Positions 23,444 to 34,098 of a stretch of 64,000 nt of DNA are shown in pieces (the first letter of the stretch is position 1; each line of letters begins with the position of its first letter). The notes under the pieces were generated by a model, which was not told where the DNA came from, searched no databases, and saw only the letters and a program-made list of their open reading frames with translations. The translations under genes were made by a program, and so were the position numbers. Location: the NCBI GenBank assembly GCA_009602735.1, contig WELA01013098.1:97977-161976 (forward strand), in the 5' to 3' direction. The stretch is from Mesotaenium endlicherianum. Its lineage: Eukaryota; Streptophyta; Zygnematophyceae; Zygnematales; Mesotaeniaceae.

Positions 23444-23511
23444 TCCAGTCTACTGACTGTGAGGATGCTAGAGATAGTGAGTCGTCACTAGCTGCCCTCG
23501 TAGCAGGTATT

Positions 23512-26500
23512 ATGGGTCCTGCTGAACTGGATTCACTATGCATGCCTGACAAACAGATAAAGGAGACCATCAGTAATATAGACGTCCAGAGAGTGCACAC
23601 TCTGGATGCTCTTGTTCCACCTGATGTCCAACATTTCTTTGCTACGTCAGGAGAACAATGCGAAAGTCAGGAAAAGACAGTCCCCCCTATCCTACTGCAT
23701 TGCATGATTGCAGGTAGGAAGGTGAGGGCATTTGTTGACGGAGGGGCGTCACATACTTTTATTCACAAGGACTTAGTTAAGCGGCTAAGGCTGCCTACTG
23801 TCACCCAAGGGAATAGAAAAATATTCCTTGGAGATGCCTCAAGTATCCCGGGAGGAGTTATAACCAAGCCTATTGAGGTCCAGTTAGGTTCTGGCATTGC
23901 AGTTCTAACTGAAACGCTTACATTTGAGGTACTCAACACTGGCTTTTATGATCTCGTGCTAGGCAGGTCCTGGCTTAATAGACATCAAGCTGAAGTGTGT
24001 TGGAGCAGAGGTACAGTTAAAGTGAGAGGAGCCAGTGATGGGCAGACTGACTTGGCACCCACCAGTGCTCTTCCTCTTGTCCTGTGTGGATGGCAAATGA
24101 AGGAAAAGAAGAGGCTTCCAGAAGGATGCAAGTTGCTGAATGCAATGGAGTTCGTCAAAAGCTGGAACCAGAAGGAAGACAGAATGTTCTGTCTGCTGCT
24201 AAGAGAGGTACCTCCTCAACCTGAAGAAGTGGTTGAGAAAAAGGTAAGCCCTCCGGAGCACCCTACTGCTGCAAAAATTGTTGCTCAGTACACTGATGTG
24301 TTTAACATGCCTCCAGGACTACCCCCTAAAAGGGAAGTAGATCATAGGATTGATCTATTACCTGGTAGCCAGCCACCCTGGCAACGCACTTATGGCTTGT
24401 CTTATTTGGAGAGCGAGGAGTTGAAAACACAGATTGCAGAGCTGGAGGAAAATGGTTACATTTCTCCCAGTAAATCACCGTACGGCGCACCTATCCTATT
24501 TGTTAAGAAAAAGGATGGCAGTATGCGGATGTGTGTGGATTACAGAGCCCTGAACAGAATTACAGTAAAGAACAAGTATGCTTTACCCAGAATCGAGGAC
24601 TTGCTTGATACCCTGTCTGGCGCTAAGGTGTTCAGTAAGATAGATCTCAAGAGTGGTTATCATCAAATCAGAATTGCTGAGGGGGATGAACACAAGACTG
24701 CTTTCCGCACACGTTATGGACACTATGAGTTCAACGTGATGCCATTTGGACTGACTAATGCTCCTGCTACCTTTATGGGTGCTATGAATGACATTTTCAG
24801 ACCTTATTTGGATAAGTTTGTGCAAGTTTTCCTGGATGATATTTTAATTTTCTCTAAAGATGAAGCTCAGCACACTGAACACTTAAAGAAAGTGCTGGAC
24901 ACTCTGCGGAAAAATCACTTGTATGCTAAAATGAGCAAGTGTGATTTCTTTAAGGAAAGTATTGAATTCTTAGGCCACGTTGTCAGTAAAGAGGGCATCA
25001 GTGTGGATCCTAAGAAAGTCCAGACCATAAGGGACTGGCCAGTACCACAGTCTGTCTCTGAAGTTAGATCCTTCCTCGGGTTGGCTAACTACTATAGGAG
25101 ATTTATTGAGAATTATTCCACAAAGGCCAGTAAACTGACTGACCTTACTAAGAAAGACATCGGGTATGTGTGGGGGGAAGAGCAGCAGGCTGCCTTCCAG
25201 ACCCTTAAAGATGCCCTTTGTTCTGCCCCAGTGCTAGCCGTGTATGACCCCAGCAAACCGGTGCAGGTGGTTACTGATGCCTCTGATTTTGCCATGGGTG
25301 CTATTTTGTTGCAGCCTGCTGACAAAACCACAAAGGATGGTAAGGTACGGCAGGAGTGGCATCCTGTGTTGTATGAGTCTATGAAATTTAATCCAGCGGA
25401 GATTAATTACTCAGTGCATGATAAAGAGCTGCTAGCTATCATTCATGTACTCAAACAGTGGAGAGCATACTTACATGGTAAAGCTTTTAAGGTGATTACA
25501 GATCATCTAGCTCTGACCCACTTTCAGAAGAAGTCCAAGCTGTCGAGGAGGGAGAACCGCTGGAGCCAGATGCTGGAGCAGTTCCAAGTCCAGATCGACT
25601 ACAAACCAGGGAAGTTGAATCCTGCTGATGCACTCTCTAGAAGACCTGACTTGCAAGAAAGGAACTTTAGTCAGCATACTGTAGATAAAGTCCTGTGTGC
25701 ACTCACTTCACTAAAGGTGAAAAAGTCCTTCCTTGAACAACTTAGGAAAGCCTACCTTTCTGACCCAACATTTGAGCCCAGCCCCACTACTGGTGTGTGT
25801 CGTGCTACTGCACTCGGGTATAAGCTCAAGGGAGGGGTCTGGGTGACTGAAACCACTTCAGGCAGGCTGAAGCTGGTCATTCCTAATAATTTGGAAATAA
25901 GGTCTCTCTTACTGAGTCAAGCTCATGACAGTCTCCTGGGTGGACATTTGGGGCAGGCCAAAACTGTTGGCAAACTGGCAAAACATTATCATTGGGAGGG
26001 GTTACCCCGGGAGGTCTTGAAATATGTCAAGTCCTGTGACCAGTGTCAGAGAAATAAGTCTCGGCACACACCACCCGGAGGTCTCTTGCAACCGCTACCC
26101 ATCCCAGCGGGACGCTGGGAAACTATATCCATGGACTGGGTGGTCTCACTACCAAGAACTGCCAACGGGCATGATTCAATACTGGTAGTCGTGGATAAAC
26201 TGACAAAAATGGTCATTTTTATCCCCACAACTGTCAAAGTGACTGCACTCGAAACAGCGAGACAGTTTTACAACCATGTAGTATGCCAACATGGGCTCCC
26301 TTCTAATATCATCTCAGACAGAGACTCAAAATTCACCTCTAAGTTCTGGAGAGCTTTAATGGGGTTAATGGGAGTCAAACAGCTGCTCAGCACAGCAAAC
26401 CACCCTCAGACTGATGGGCAGACTGAAAGAACTAACCGAGTTCTGCAGGAGGTGCTGAGAGCATATATTAACCAAAAACAAGATAATTGGGATGACCTGT

Positions 26501-27228
26501 TGCCTCAAATTCAGTTTGCGGTCAACAGTGCGGTGCACGCGTCAACGGGCAAAACTCCTTTTGAACTCAGCCTGGGTAGAGTCCCTAAGTCTCCTCTAGA
26601 TGTGCTAGGGGAATCTTTAACTCACCCTGAAGGGATTGACAACCCGGTCTCCCTCCAGTTAACTCAGGAGTTTGCTGACACCCTGTCAGAAGTCCAACGA
26701 AACTTGCACACGGCCCAAGAAAACCAACAAAAATACGCTAATCAACACCGTCGGGAACTGACATTTTCCAAGGGGGATTTAGTCAAACTGCATTCTCAGC
26801 ACCTGTACCTCCCTGGTGTGGTCAAGAAAAAGCTTGGCCCTGTCTGGGTCGGTCCATATTCGGTGGTCCGTCGTGTCGGTCAGAATGCTTACAAACTGAA
26901 CATGTCAGCTGAATACAAGGGGCACCCGGTCTTTAATGTCTCCTTCCTGGAACCGTACATCAAAGGTGATACACTGTTCACAGGTCGGTTCCCTGTCCAA
27001 CCGGGACCGGTCCCCGCTGTCCGGGACGGCGACCCTGAGGAATATGAGGTCGATGAGATTTTAGACGCTCGCTCGGTCCGTCGATCGTCTAAATATGTCA
27101 TGAAATACCTCATTCGATGGAAGGGTTACGATGCCTCTGGGGACACTTGGGAGTTTAAGGACCACTTGACCAATGCCAAAGGGGCGTTGACACGGTTCCA
27201 CCTTCGGGCCGCTGGAGTCCCTCCATAA
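23512..27228 (+). CDS. Gypsy-A copy A2 pol polyprotein, intact
   Basis: The open frame of 1238 codons from this ATG also extends upstream to the slippery site, so the real product is probably a Gag-Pol fusion. Domains with approximate residues are: protease ([12 protein letters not shown] near 73; the usual D-S/T-G triad reads D-G-G), reverse transcriptase 300-480 (FLDDILIF near 439), RNase H ([10 protein letters not shown] near 588), integrase zinc-binding HHCC 800-860 (CDQCQRNK), DDE core with DRDSKF near 938 and [11 protein letters not shown], and a C-terminal chromodomain near 1179-1225 ([16 protein letters not shown]). The chromodomain aromatic and acidic positions are present, so it may bind methylated histone tails. 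No stops or shifts are seen. It copies the element RNA into DNA and integrates it. Confidence 0.96.
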   Translation: MGPAELDSLCMPDKQIKETISNIDVQRVHTLDALVPPDVQHFFATSGEQCESQEKTVPPILLHCMIAGRKVRAFVDGGASHTFIHKDLVKRLRLPTVTQGNRKIFLGDASSIPGGVITKPIEVQLGSGIAVLTETLTFEVLNTGFYDLVLGRSWLNRHQAEVCWSRGTVKVRGASDGQTDLAPTSALPLVLCGWQMKEKKRLPEGCKLLNAMEFVKSWNQKEDRMFCLLLREVPPQPEEVVEKKVSPPEHPTAAKIVAQYTDVFNMPPGLPPKREVDHRIDLLPGSQPPWQRTYGLSYLESEELKTQIAELEENGYISPSKSPYGAPILFVKKKDGSMRMCVDYRALNRITVKNKYALPRIEDLLDTLSGAKVFSKIDLKSGYHQIRIAEGDEHKTAFRTRYGHYEFNVMPFGLTNAPATFMGAMNDIFRPYLDKFVQVFLDDILIFSKDEAQHTEHLKKVLDTLRKNHLYAKMSKCDFFKESIEFLGHVVSKEGISVDPKKVQTIRDWPVPQSVSEVRSFLGLANYYRRFIENYSTKASKLTDLTKKDIGYVWGEEQQAAFQTLKDALCSAPVLAVYDPSKPVQVVTDASDFAMGAILLQPADKTTKDGKVRQEWHPVLYESMKFNPAEINYSVHDKELLAIIHVLKQWRAYLHGKAFKVITDHLALTHFQKKSKLSRRENRWSQMLEQFQVQIDYKPGKLNPADALSRRPDLQERNFSQHTVDKVLCALTSLKVKKSFLEQLRKAYLSDPTFEPSPTTGVCRATALGYKLKGGVWVTETTSGRLKLVIPNNLEIRSLLLSQAHDSLLGGHLGQAKTVGKLAKHYHWEGLPREVLKYVKSCDQCQRNKSRHTPPGGLLQPLPIPAGRWETISMDWVVSLPRTANGHDSILVVVDKLTKMVIFIPTTVKVTALETARQFYNHVVCQHGLPSNIISDRDSKFTSKFWRALMGLMGVKQLLSTANHPQTDGQTERTNRVLQEVLRAYINQKQDNWDDLLPQIQFAVNSAVHASTGKTPFELSLGRVPKSPLDVLGESLTHPEGIDNPVSLQLTQEFADTLSEVQRNLHTAQENQQKYANQHRRELTFSKGDLVKLHSQHLYLPGVVKKKLGPVWVGPYSVVRRVGQNAYKLNMSAEYKGHPVFNVSFLEPYIKGDTLFTGRFPVQPGPVPAVRDGDPEEYEVDEILDARSVRRSSKYVMKYLIRWKGYDASGDTWEFKDHLTNAKGALTRFHLRAAGVPP

Positions 27229-27495
27229 CTGTCATTTCAGTTGACACGGGAAGGTGACAGGCGGTCCTGTCTCCATTTAAGTTGGAGGGGAAAATATATG
27301 ACAGTTAGTGAGCGAGAGCGATAAAAACACACTCATACGTTTATGTGTAGCGCATCGCAACTACGTCAACTTTTAGCAATCATCCTGTAAGGTAAACAGC
27401 AGCGAAGCCACTATACTAAATACTAACATACTTCCTGCAATCCCTATGACAAAGGTCCATATCCTACTAACTTGTGCCCTGGTTACATGTGCAGG

Positions 27496-29172
27496 ATGGC
27501 GCCCACCACACAAAAGGAGGACAGAAAGCGCAAGGCAGAAGAAGCCAGGAGGACAATGGAGCAATACCAGAAGGAGCTGGCGGCGACGTCCCTCACCAGG
27601 AGAGAACAAGAAAGGGTCCGCAAGCAACAAGAGGCGGCAGAAGAGGCACAGAGGAAGAAGGATCAGGAAGCGGAAAACCTCAGGAAGGCTGAGGAGGAGA
27701 GACAGAAGAAACAGCAAGAAGAAGCGGCAGCGGCAGAAGAGGAGAAAAGAAAAAAGATTGAAGCGGACAGACAGAAGAGCTTGGCCACTTACAGGTATAC
27801 TGTGGTGGGTGGCCAAAACTTCGATAACCTGAAGGAAGCATTGCTGGCAGCCCAGGAGATCAACAGGCTGGAACAGACAACACTGCTACAGAAGGAAGGA
27901 GCTACAGCACTGGACAGGTACATCGAGACACACACCGGCGTGGTCCTTTACGAAGATTATGCTAAGATGGTGGGCTATACAGCAGAGCAGGCCCGGTATC
28001 TCGCAGATGATTCAGAGGACAAGCCGGTCCCCATACCGGGAATAGTGGGAGATCAGAGACTCATCCGGATGGTGAGCATGCGGCCCGATAGCTTTAAGGA
28101 TACGGTATTCTACCTCACACTCCTGCCAGCTTACAATGAAGTTGAGAGAAGGAGCTGGGAGTACTTGGCCAGGGAAGCAGGACAGCAGATGTTCTCTCCC
28201 CACTGGTTCCCGTGTAAACTGAGGAAGGCTGAGCACGGACCCCAGTACTACCAGCAGCCAACAGACTGGAGGTGGATGACCGTCACAAATAAGAAGCAGG
28301 AGTGTGACCGAGCCCAACCGGATGACTTCCACTATGGCCTAGACGGCTATCTCATCCTACCACCTCACATTGCCCCTTGGGACCCCAGGCTGAATGGATG
28401 CCTGAGCAATATGAATGCAGAGACCAAGGAACATAGGAGGAGGGGAAGAGAGTACTTCTCTAAGGGAAAGCATGCCTTTGTCAAATGGGCAAAGAATGCA
28501 GGCCGGATAGATATCAGTAGGCTGAAGGCCAAGCAACCTCCAGCGCGCCCTAAGAAAGGGAGGTCGGTAGACTACTCCATGTCTACTAGGGAGCAGGACG
28601 ACTTAGTGGACGAGACCCCTACTCTCTCCGAGGAGGAGGATGAGGAGGATGAGGAAGAAGAACAAGGCAGAGGAGAAGCATCAGCAGCAGGTACTCAGGA
28701 TACCCAGGGACAGGCAGTGGCACTTCCTAAAGAACCACGATCAGGTGTGTGGAATGTGATCCCCGTTATGGCGACAACTGGACCCCGCGCTCGCTCCCCC
28801 AGCCCACCTGCCCAAGCAGGGGAAGAAGCTGATCTGACTGTACTGGGCAGCAGACACAGACAGAAATCCCCAGAGGACAGGGGTGCCAGAAGAGGGACAC
28901 GCGGGTGGGCCAGAGGTATGCCAGCCTCCCCCTCCGCTCAGGGGCATGTACCTCTAGCCAATGTATTTCAGCATCCTACTGGAATGCCTGTCTATGTGGG
29001 AATCAACACCCAAGTGGTTGAAGAGCAGGCCACCATCCTCCGTTCTCCTCGAGGGCCAACTTTAGAGCAAACAGGGTTCTTTAGAAGGCCAGCTGACAGA
29101 CCTAGAGGGCTGTCCAGATCTAGGTCCAGATCTCCGTCTCCTGACTCTGAAGCCCCAGGAACAACCCCTTAA
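27496..29172 (+). CDS. Gypsy-A extra ORF (ORF3) of unknown function, intact in A2
   Basis: About 558 codons lie between pol and the 3' LTR. I prefer the ATG at 27496 (MAPTTQKEDRKRKAEEA) over the upstream in-frame ATG at 27472, because it aligns with the start in A1 and both directly follow a splice-acceptor-like sequence (gtgcag|g here, gagcag|g in A1). Residues 10-100 are a charged coiled coil. Residues 100-330 form a Trp-rich domain conserved with A1 (DWRWMT, LPPHIAPWDPRL, FSKGKHAFVKWA). Then come an acidic run and an SR/SP-rich tail. I see no signal peptide, membrane segment, zinc knuckle or known fold, so an env role is not supported. Conservation in two diverged copies argues that it matters to the element. 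Expression may be from a spliced subgenomic RNA. Confidence 0.8.
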   Translation: MAPTTQKEDRKRKAEEARRTMEQYQKELAATSLTRREQERVRKQQEAAEEAQRKKDQEAENLRKAEEERQKKQQEEAAAAEEEKRKKIEADRQKSLATYRYTVVGGQNFDNLKEALLAAQEINRLEQTTLLQKEGATALDRYIETHTGVVLYEDYAKMVGYTAEQARYLADDSEDKPVPIPGIVGDQRLIRMVSMRPDSFKDTVFYLTLLPAYNEVERRSWEYLAREAGQQMFSPHWFPCKLRKAEHGPQYYQQPTDWRWMTVTNKKQECDRAQPDDFHYGLDGYLILPPHIAPWDPRLNGCLSNMNAETKEHRRRGREYFSKGKHAFVKWAKNAGRIDISRLKAKQPPARPKKGRSVDYSMSTREQDDLVDETPTLSEEEDEEDEEEEQGRGEASAAGTQDTQGQAVALPKEPRSGVWNVIPVMATTGPRARSPSPPAQAGEEADLTVLGSRHRQKSPEDRGARRGTRGWARGMPASPSAQGHVPLANVFQHPTGMPVYVGINTQVVEEQATILRSPRGPTLEQTGFFRRPADRPRGLSRSRSRSPSPDSEAPGTTP

Positions 29173-29250
29173 GGTGACACGCTGAAGAGGAAGTCAGTAA
29201 GGGAGGCTGGTCAGGTTCAGTTCCCTTATTTAAAATTTCTGCAGTTTAAT

Positions 29251-29267
29251 GTTGTCGAGGCGACAAC
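29251..29267 (+). other. Conserved hairpin next to the polypurine tract
   Basis: GTTGTCG-AGG-CGACAAC is a perfect 7-bp stem with a 3-base loop, six bases before the polypurine tract aagttggagggat (29273-29285). The identical hairpin is at 6190-6206 in A1. A role in RNA 3' processing or plus-strand priming is possible but unproven. Confidence 0.6.
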
Positions 29268-29285
29268 AAGTTAAGTTGGAGGGAT

Positions 29286-30006
29286 TGTAATAAATCAGTA
29301 TATTAGTGGATATAATATTCATTTAAATATAATAGTTAATTAAGTTCAGCCTGCTGAACTTTAGTTAATAATCAGTCTGCTGGACTTTACATAATTATCA
29401 GTTTAATGACTCGGCCAAAAGCAGCAGGCTGAAGTCAACTTAAGTCAGCTTGCTGACACATTCTTTGACAGCCAGCTGACTTCCGTACTCGGTAGCAGCG
29501 AACTGCCTTGATATGCATCTAAGTGCGATATGCTAGATGAATGGCCAGATGACATCCCTATGATGGATGGCTATTCGGGATGATGGGAGATGGCGGTGGA
29601 TTTGGTTAACCGAGGTCCTACCAACGTGGTTAACTCCCGGGTAGGCGGTGCCATCGCACTGACCGTTGAACAGTAAACTCATTCCATGTACATATGCTAG
29701 GCATTGCCCTCGAGTTCGGGATTCGGAAACGAGGCCAACTCTCTTGTACAGCTTACTGAGAGATCTCTGAATCCAAGGCGAGAAGCCATTGATACGCACT
29801 GTCTTCTAACCTTGCTTATGTATGAGTTTACTGATTTGCATTATTGATGCTAGTTTACTCTCATTTGACTGACGAGTATGATTCACTGCTAGTGCGTTGT
29901 CCTTCTGCCGTATAAACAGTTAACGGAAAGTACCATAAAGATTACTTCCTGATATAAAGATCTTTATTAATTGTTAATCGCCTGTTTGGTAAGACGATTC
30001 ATTTCA
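29286..30006 (+). repeat. 3' LTR of Gypsy-A copy A2
   Basis: It is 721 bp, begins TGTAATAAATC and ends GATTCATTTCA, complete, and is preceded by the polypurine tract. Confidence 0.94.
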
Positions 30007-32670
30007 GCCGCGGCCTGCGATGGAAAATCCCTGTTATTCCCAGCTAGCGGTGACGAGGTCCACTGGGCCGAGGCGCGTCACGTGCTCGTCGGTGATGTCG
30101 CGCATGTCCATGGGCCAGTCAATCTGCGCGTGGTGGAAGGTGCGTGCGGGGAAGATGTCGGGGAAGCGCTCGTGACAGAGCGCCATTTGATGTCGGGCAA
30201 CCTGCTGCGTCTCCGGATTAGGGTCGACGTAGACGTAGCGCCGAACGGGAATGCTAGCCTGCAATGTCGCCAGCAACCCAGTGGCGATGCCGGCGAACAT
30301 TTCCACCATAACGATGCCGCCAAGTTGCTCATCCAGCTGGTCCGTGTAGATCGGCGTCGACAGGGGCCGAAGGTCCATGGCAGGATGGCCTGGCTCCGCA
30401 ATGGGCGGATACGTTCGGGCGACGCTGTACTGGTGTGGGGCCATGCGGAGTGCAGCAACGGCGCATTCGGCATAGTTGCGCGTAAGATGCGGAAGAGGCC
30501 CAACCAGCAGCTGCGGCTGGGCGATGCGCGCGTGGGCCTGGTACTGACGACACCTGTCTTGAGCGTCCTGCAGGATGTGCAAGGGAACAGGTTTCGAGGG
30601 GGACTGGGCCGTGCACACGCAGGTGAGCTGCCACAAGCGCCTGGCCTCGCGATTCTGCGCGTGAGAAGCGGCGTACGCCAGCTGGTCCAAAATTGCGCGC
30701 TGAGGCAGGTACGAGTGCGGGTCGTAGTACGCATGCTGGCGTCGGTGGAACGGGATGTCCGCCGAGTTGGCGCTGCCGGCTGGCTCTGTGCGATAGGCAA
30801 ACTGTCAAACGTGCACTGGCTGGCGAGGCGCCAACTGCACCCGGGCACGTAGTTGAGGGTGGAGCGGCTGCTGATCGTCTGGACGCTGGTGGCGGTGCGC
30901 CAGGTCAGCTACGGCTGCAGAGCGGTGTCTGGGTCTAGAGTCGCACGCGCGGGTGCTCGTGCGGGCCACCTTGGAGGGAGGTGGGCCACCAAGCCCGTCC
31001 CCGGCGAAGTGGCTGCGAGGAGCTGGTGGGCGCTGGCCGTACAGCGCGTGGGAGGCGTACGTGGTGGACTGCGGACCGTCCACTTGGTCGTTGGCCTTGT
31101 GGTAGAGTGGAGTGGCTGCCTGATCGCGGCTGTTGCGGTAGGGCGGCGTAAGGGACCGACCACGTCGAGGTGGGGGCATGAGGCTACGCTCGCTGCGCAG
31201 GCTGCGCCTGAGCTGCGGCGGGGTGATAGCGCGTCGCCTGCCACACAGCTCGCGGCTCTAGCGTACGGGCACGGCATTCATTGCAGTGCCTGCTGCGCTG
31301 GCCACTGCGCGGGCTGCCTGTGCACCGGTGCCGGAGGTGGCGGAGGTGGCTGCGGAGAACGTGTGGGCGCGGGATCGGTCGTCGCTGGTGCCTCCACTGT
31401 ACAGGTAATACGAGAGGTCGCGACAATTGGCGTCTGTGGAGCATACATGCTCAAGTTGACATCAGGGGTCTGCGGCACAGCGGTAGGCTGCGCCGGACCT
31501 GGCGGACGCTGGGCGGCTAAACCTAGGCGGACCGGTCGAGGGAGAGCGGCCAAACCCGGGAGGTCCAACAGGCCTGTCGAAGCCTGGTGGCCTTGTCAGA
31601 GTGCTAAGCCCAAGGGGTCCCGTGGGCCTACGGCGGATGTGAGCAACGGGAGTGACGGGCCGCGCCTGCGACTCAGTCGGCTCGTAGGACTCTTGTGGCG
31701 CACGCTCGTACGACTCGTCATCTGGCAGCGGGTCATACGTCGCCTTATGCATGGCCACCTCCTCTAAAGCGGTCGTGCGGCGGTTGGAGTTGTCGGTGTG
31801 CATCAATGGCGAAGGTGGCTGCGACAACATCTAGAACTACATGGCCACTCCAACTGGCACCTCCTGTTGTAGGCGGACGTCGGATCGGGCGTCGGGCGAG
31901 CGAGCCCTCTCGCGCGGCGGCTGTGCAGGGGCGGGCGACAGGCTTGTGCCTGCGGCAGCGGCAAGGAGCTCCTGAGCCCTAGCAGCTGTGGCCACTGCGG
32001 TGGCGGTGACGTCGGCGGCTGCGATCAATGCTGTTGTAATCTGGCGCATTGCGGGGTGCTGTGTTGCGTCAATGCGCATGGACTCCCGCGCCTGCGCTAT
32101 CAGCAGCTCTGCCTGCTGCTGTGGGATGAGATGGACCTCTGCGCTCGGTAGCTCTGGCTCCTCGTCCTGGGGCTGGAGCAGGTCGGCTCCAACAGAAACA
32201 TCATTCTCCTTTGGGCCGCCCTTGCGTGTCTGAGTGACGCCAAACCGGTCCTCATCGTTGTCAAGCGCCATGAAGCCGTAGAGGACTGCTGAGGTGGGAC
32301 GCCGGTCCAAAATGTCTAGCGGCAACGAGGCCGTGCGCACGCCTCCTGTGCGCCAGTCGGGCCGATAGTGTGCATGCTTCGTCTAGTTATCCACCGCTGC
32401 TCCAATGGTGAAGAGCACGTCCTGCCCCAAGAGGACGTCAAAGGTGTCAGAGCACGTCACCAGCGCGTGACGATGGATCGTCGTCTCATCCTTGATCTCG
32501 GGCCAAAAGGTGAAGACGAGCGCCAGCCGAGTGCGCCCCGTCACGGACTCGGATGTGCCAATTGAAGTGTTGATCTGCATGGGCGAATCCTCCGGCTCAG
32601 CTGAGGAGAGGCCCAGCTGCCGGAGACAGCTGTGACTGATCAGAATTTGTTGTGCGCCGGTGTCAAACAT
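30007..32670 (-). pseudogene. M1 protease plus DNMT3-like methyltransferase, broken at the catalytic Cys
   Basis: The protease part shows MFDTGAQQILIS near 32640 and LDVLLGQDVLF-type sequence further on. Several stops or shifts lie between 31830 and 30850 in a Pro/Arg-rich linker. The methyltransferase is readable from 30690 downward: motif I VEMFAGIATGLLATLQ, RRYVYVDP, DIRD-like DMRDITDEHV and GPVDLV. Then W-E is followed by TAA (30034-30036) where copy M2 has the catalytic Cys codon TGC in WECRGFS. After the stop the frame still encodes QGFS and AG-G until the LTR at 30007. Motif I and the GPxDLV context resemble the DNMT3/DRM type more than CMT or DNMT1. It is non-functional as it stands. 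Confidence 0.82.
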
Positions 32671-34098
32671 GATGCGCTGAGGGGCCTACTTGTTGACCAG
32701 CACGATCCCTTGCGCGTTGTCTAGAAATGCAGCGTTAGGGTTGCTGATCAACCTGCGCTCGTGCGGGGGTCGAGCGGGGGCTGAGAGCGTCGCAGTGGAA
32801 GCTCCTGCTGCCGGCCTGTCTGTGCCTGTGCGGGCACCAGGGGAGTGGGAACGGAGCATCAGTTGGGAGGCTTGTCGGGTTGCCTCCAACGTCACGCCGA
32901 GCTCGGCAAACAACACCGCCGGCATGCGTTGCAGTGCCAGCGATAGCACCTCGGCGTTGAGCAGTACCGTCATCACTAGCAACGCGAGTGCGTGCGGTGC
33001 TGGCGTGACTGGCACTGCCGGAGGGTCCAAGACGCAAAAGGAGCGGGGCAGACGCGGGGCTTCCTCCGTACGCCGTCCCTGGTCGGGTTCGTTGCGCTTG
33101 GGCGCGCCTGATGCTCGACCCACAGCTGCCACAAGCATGCGCTCGCGTGTAGCCTCGTGAGCAACCGGACCACTGCCGAGTGGCCGTGTTCATGCGCAAC
33201 AAACGAGAGCTGCGACTGTCGTATTTGGCGCACCTGGCGTTGCTGCGAGCGGAGGCATCGGTGCGTGCTCTGGCAGAGGTGCTAGCGTCTTGGTGAGGGT
33301 GAGCGCCTGTGCAAAACCTTGGCGCAGGCGTTGGGACGGCAGCAGGGACCAGCGAGACCCCTACTGGACCGCGAAGTGGCGCCCCAAGGTCGCCCCTGAG
33401 GCGCACTAGGCGAGCTGCCAATTCGCCGGCGCTCTGTGCTGCGTGGGACCCGTGCGATGCTCGGGCGTCCCGTTTCCGAGCGAGAAGGCCCTGCGCAGCC
33501 TCGGCCGCGCAGCTTGCGTGGATGCCGGGGTTTTGCGCGCAACCAGGGTTTAAACGCTGGCTGAGCGATGCCGTGCGCGAGCCGTCGGGCGGCTCCCCGT
33601 TGATTGGGTCGTGCGGCGGTGCCGGCGCCCTCTGCCGTCTGCGCTCTTGCCGGGTCGAGCCACCTGCGCACGCCAAGTGGCGGCGCCTGAGAGCAGCTGC
33701 CAAATGAAGCTGCGCAGGCTAGCGTGCCAGGGGCGAGGAGGCCAGGTCGCCGAAAGGGACCTTGCGCCGCCGTCCCTGGCGCCTGACGACGGGCAACGCT
33801 GACGGTGATGGGGCGTGGCGCCTCGGATGCCGTGCGCATGCCATGTGGCACCAGCTGCTGGCAGCCAGCAGCAAGCAGCTGTGCTCCTGTCGCTCCTTCG
33901 TGCGCAGATCTGCGCACGCATGCACAGTGCGCATGCCAAGACTCATCGCGGCCTGCGCAACTATCTGACGGGCTCGCAGGGGGCTGTCACCTGTTGCCAG
34001 GCCGGCCGTTGCCGATCCTGCTGTCGATAGCAAAGCCGTGCAGGCCAGAGTCGTCGCCAGCGTCGGTGCTGGCTGCGCTGGCGTTGGGGACGCCTCGT

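Larger units (their letters stand above)
21345..30006 (+). mobile_element. Gypsy-A copy A2, nearly complete
   Basis: The order is partial 5' LTR (21345-21930), primer-binding site, gag with one stop, intact pol with chromodomain, intact extra ORF, polypurine tract (29273-29285) and complete 3' LTR (29286-30006). It is the best preserved element in the window. The 5' LTR has lost about its first 130 bp. The 3' LTR abuts the methyltransferase ORF of element M at 30007, which suggests insertion into M followed by loss of the left flank. Confidence 0.93.

Noticed and set aside
27496-29172. ORF3 of Gypsy-A as an envelope gene
   Set aside because: Position fits, but no signal peptide, membrane span or furin-like site is visible, and the tail is SR/SP-rich.
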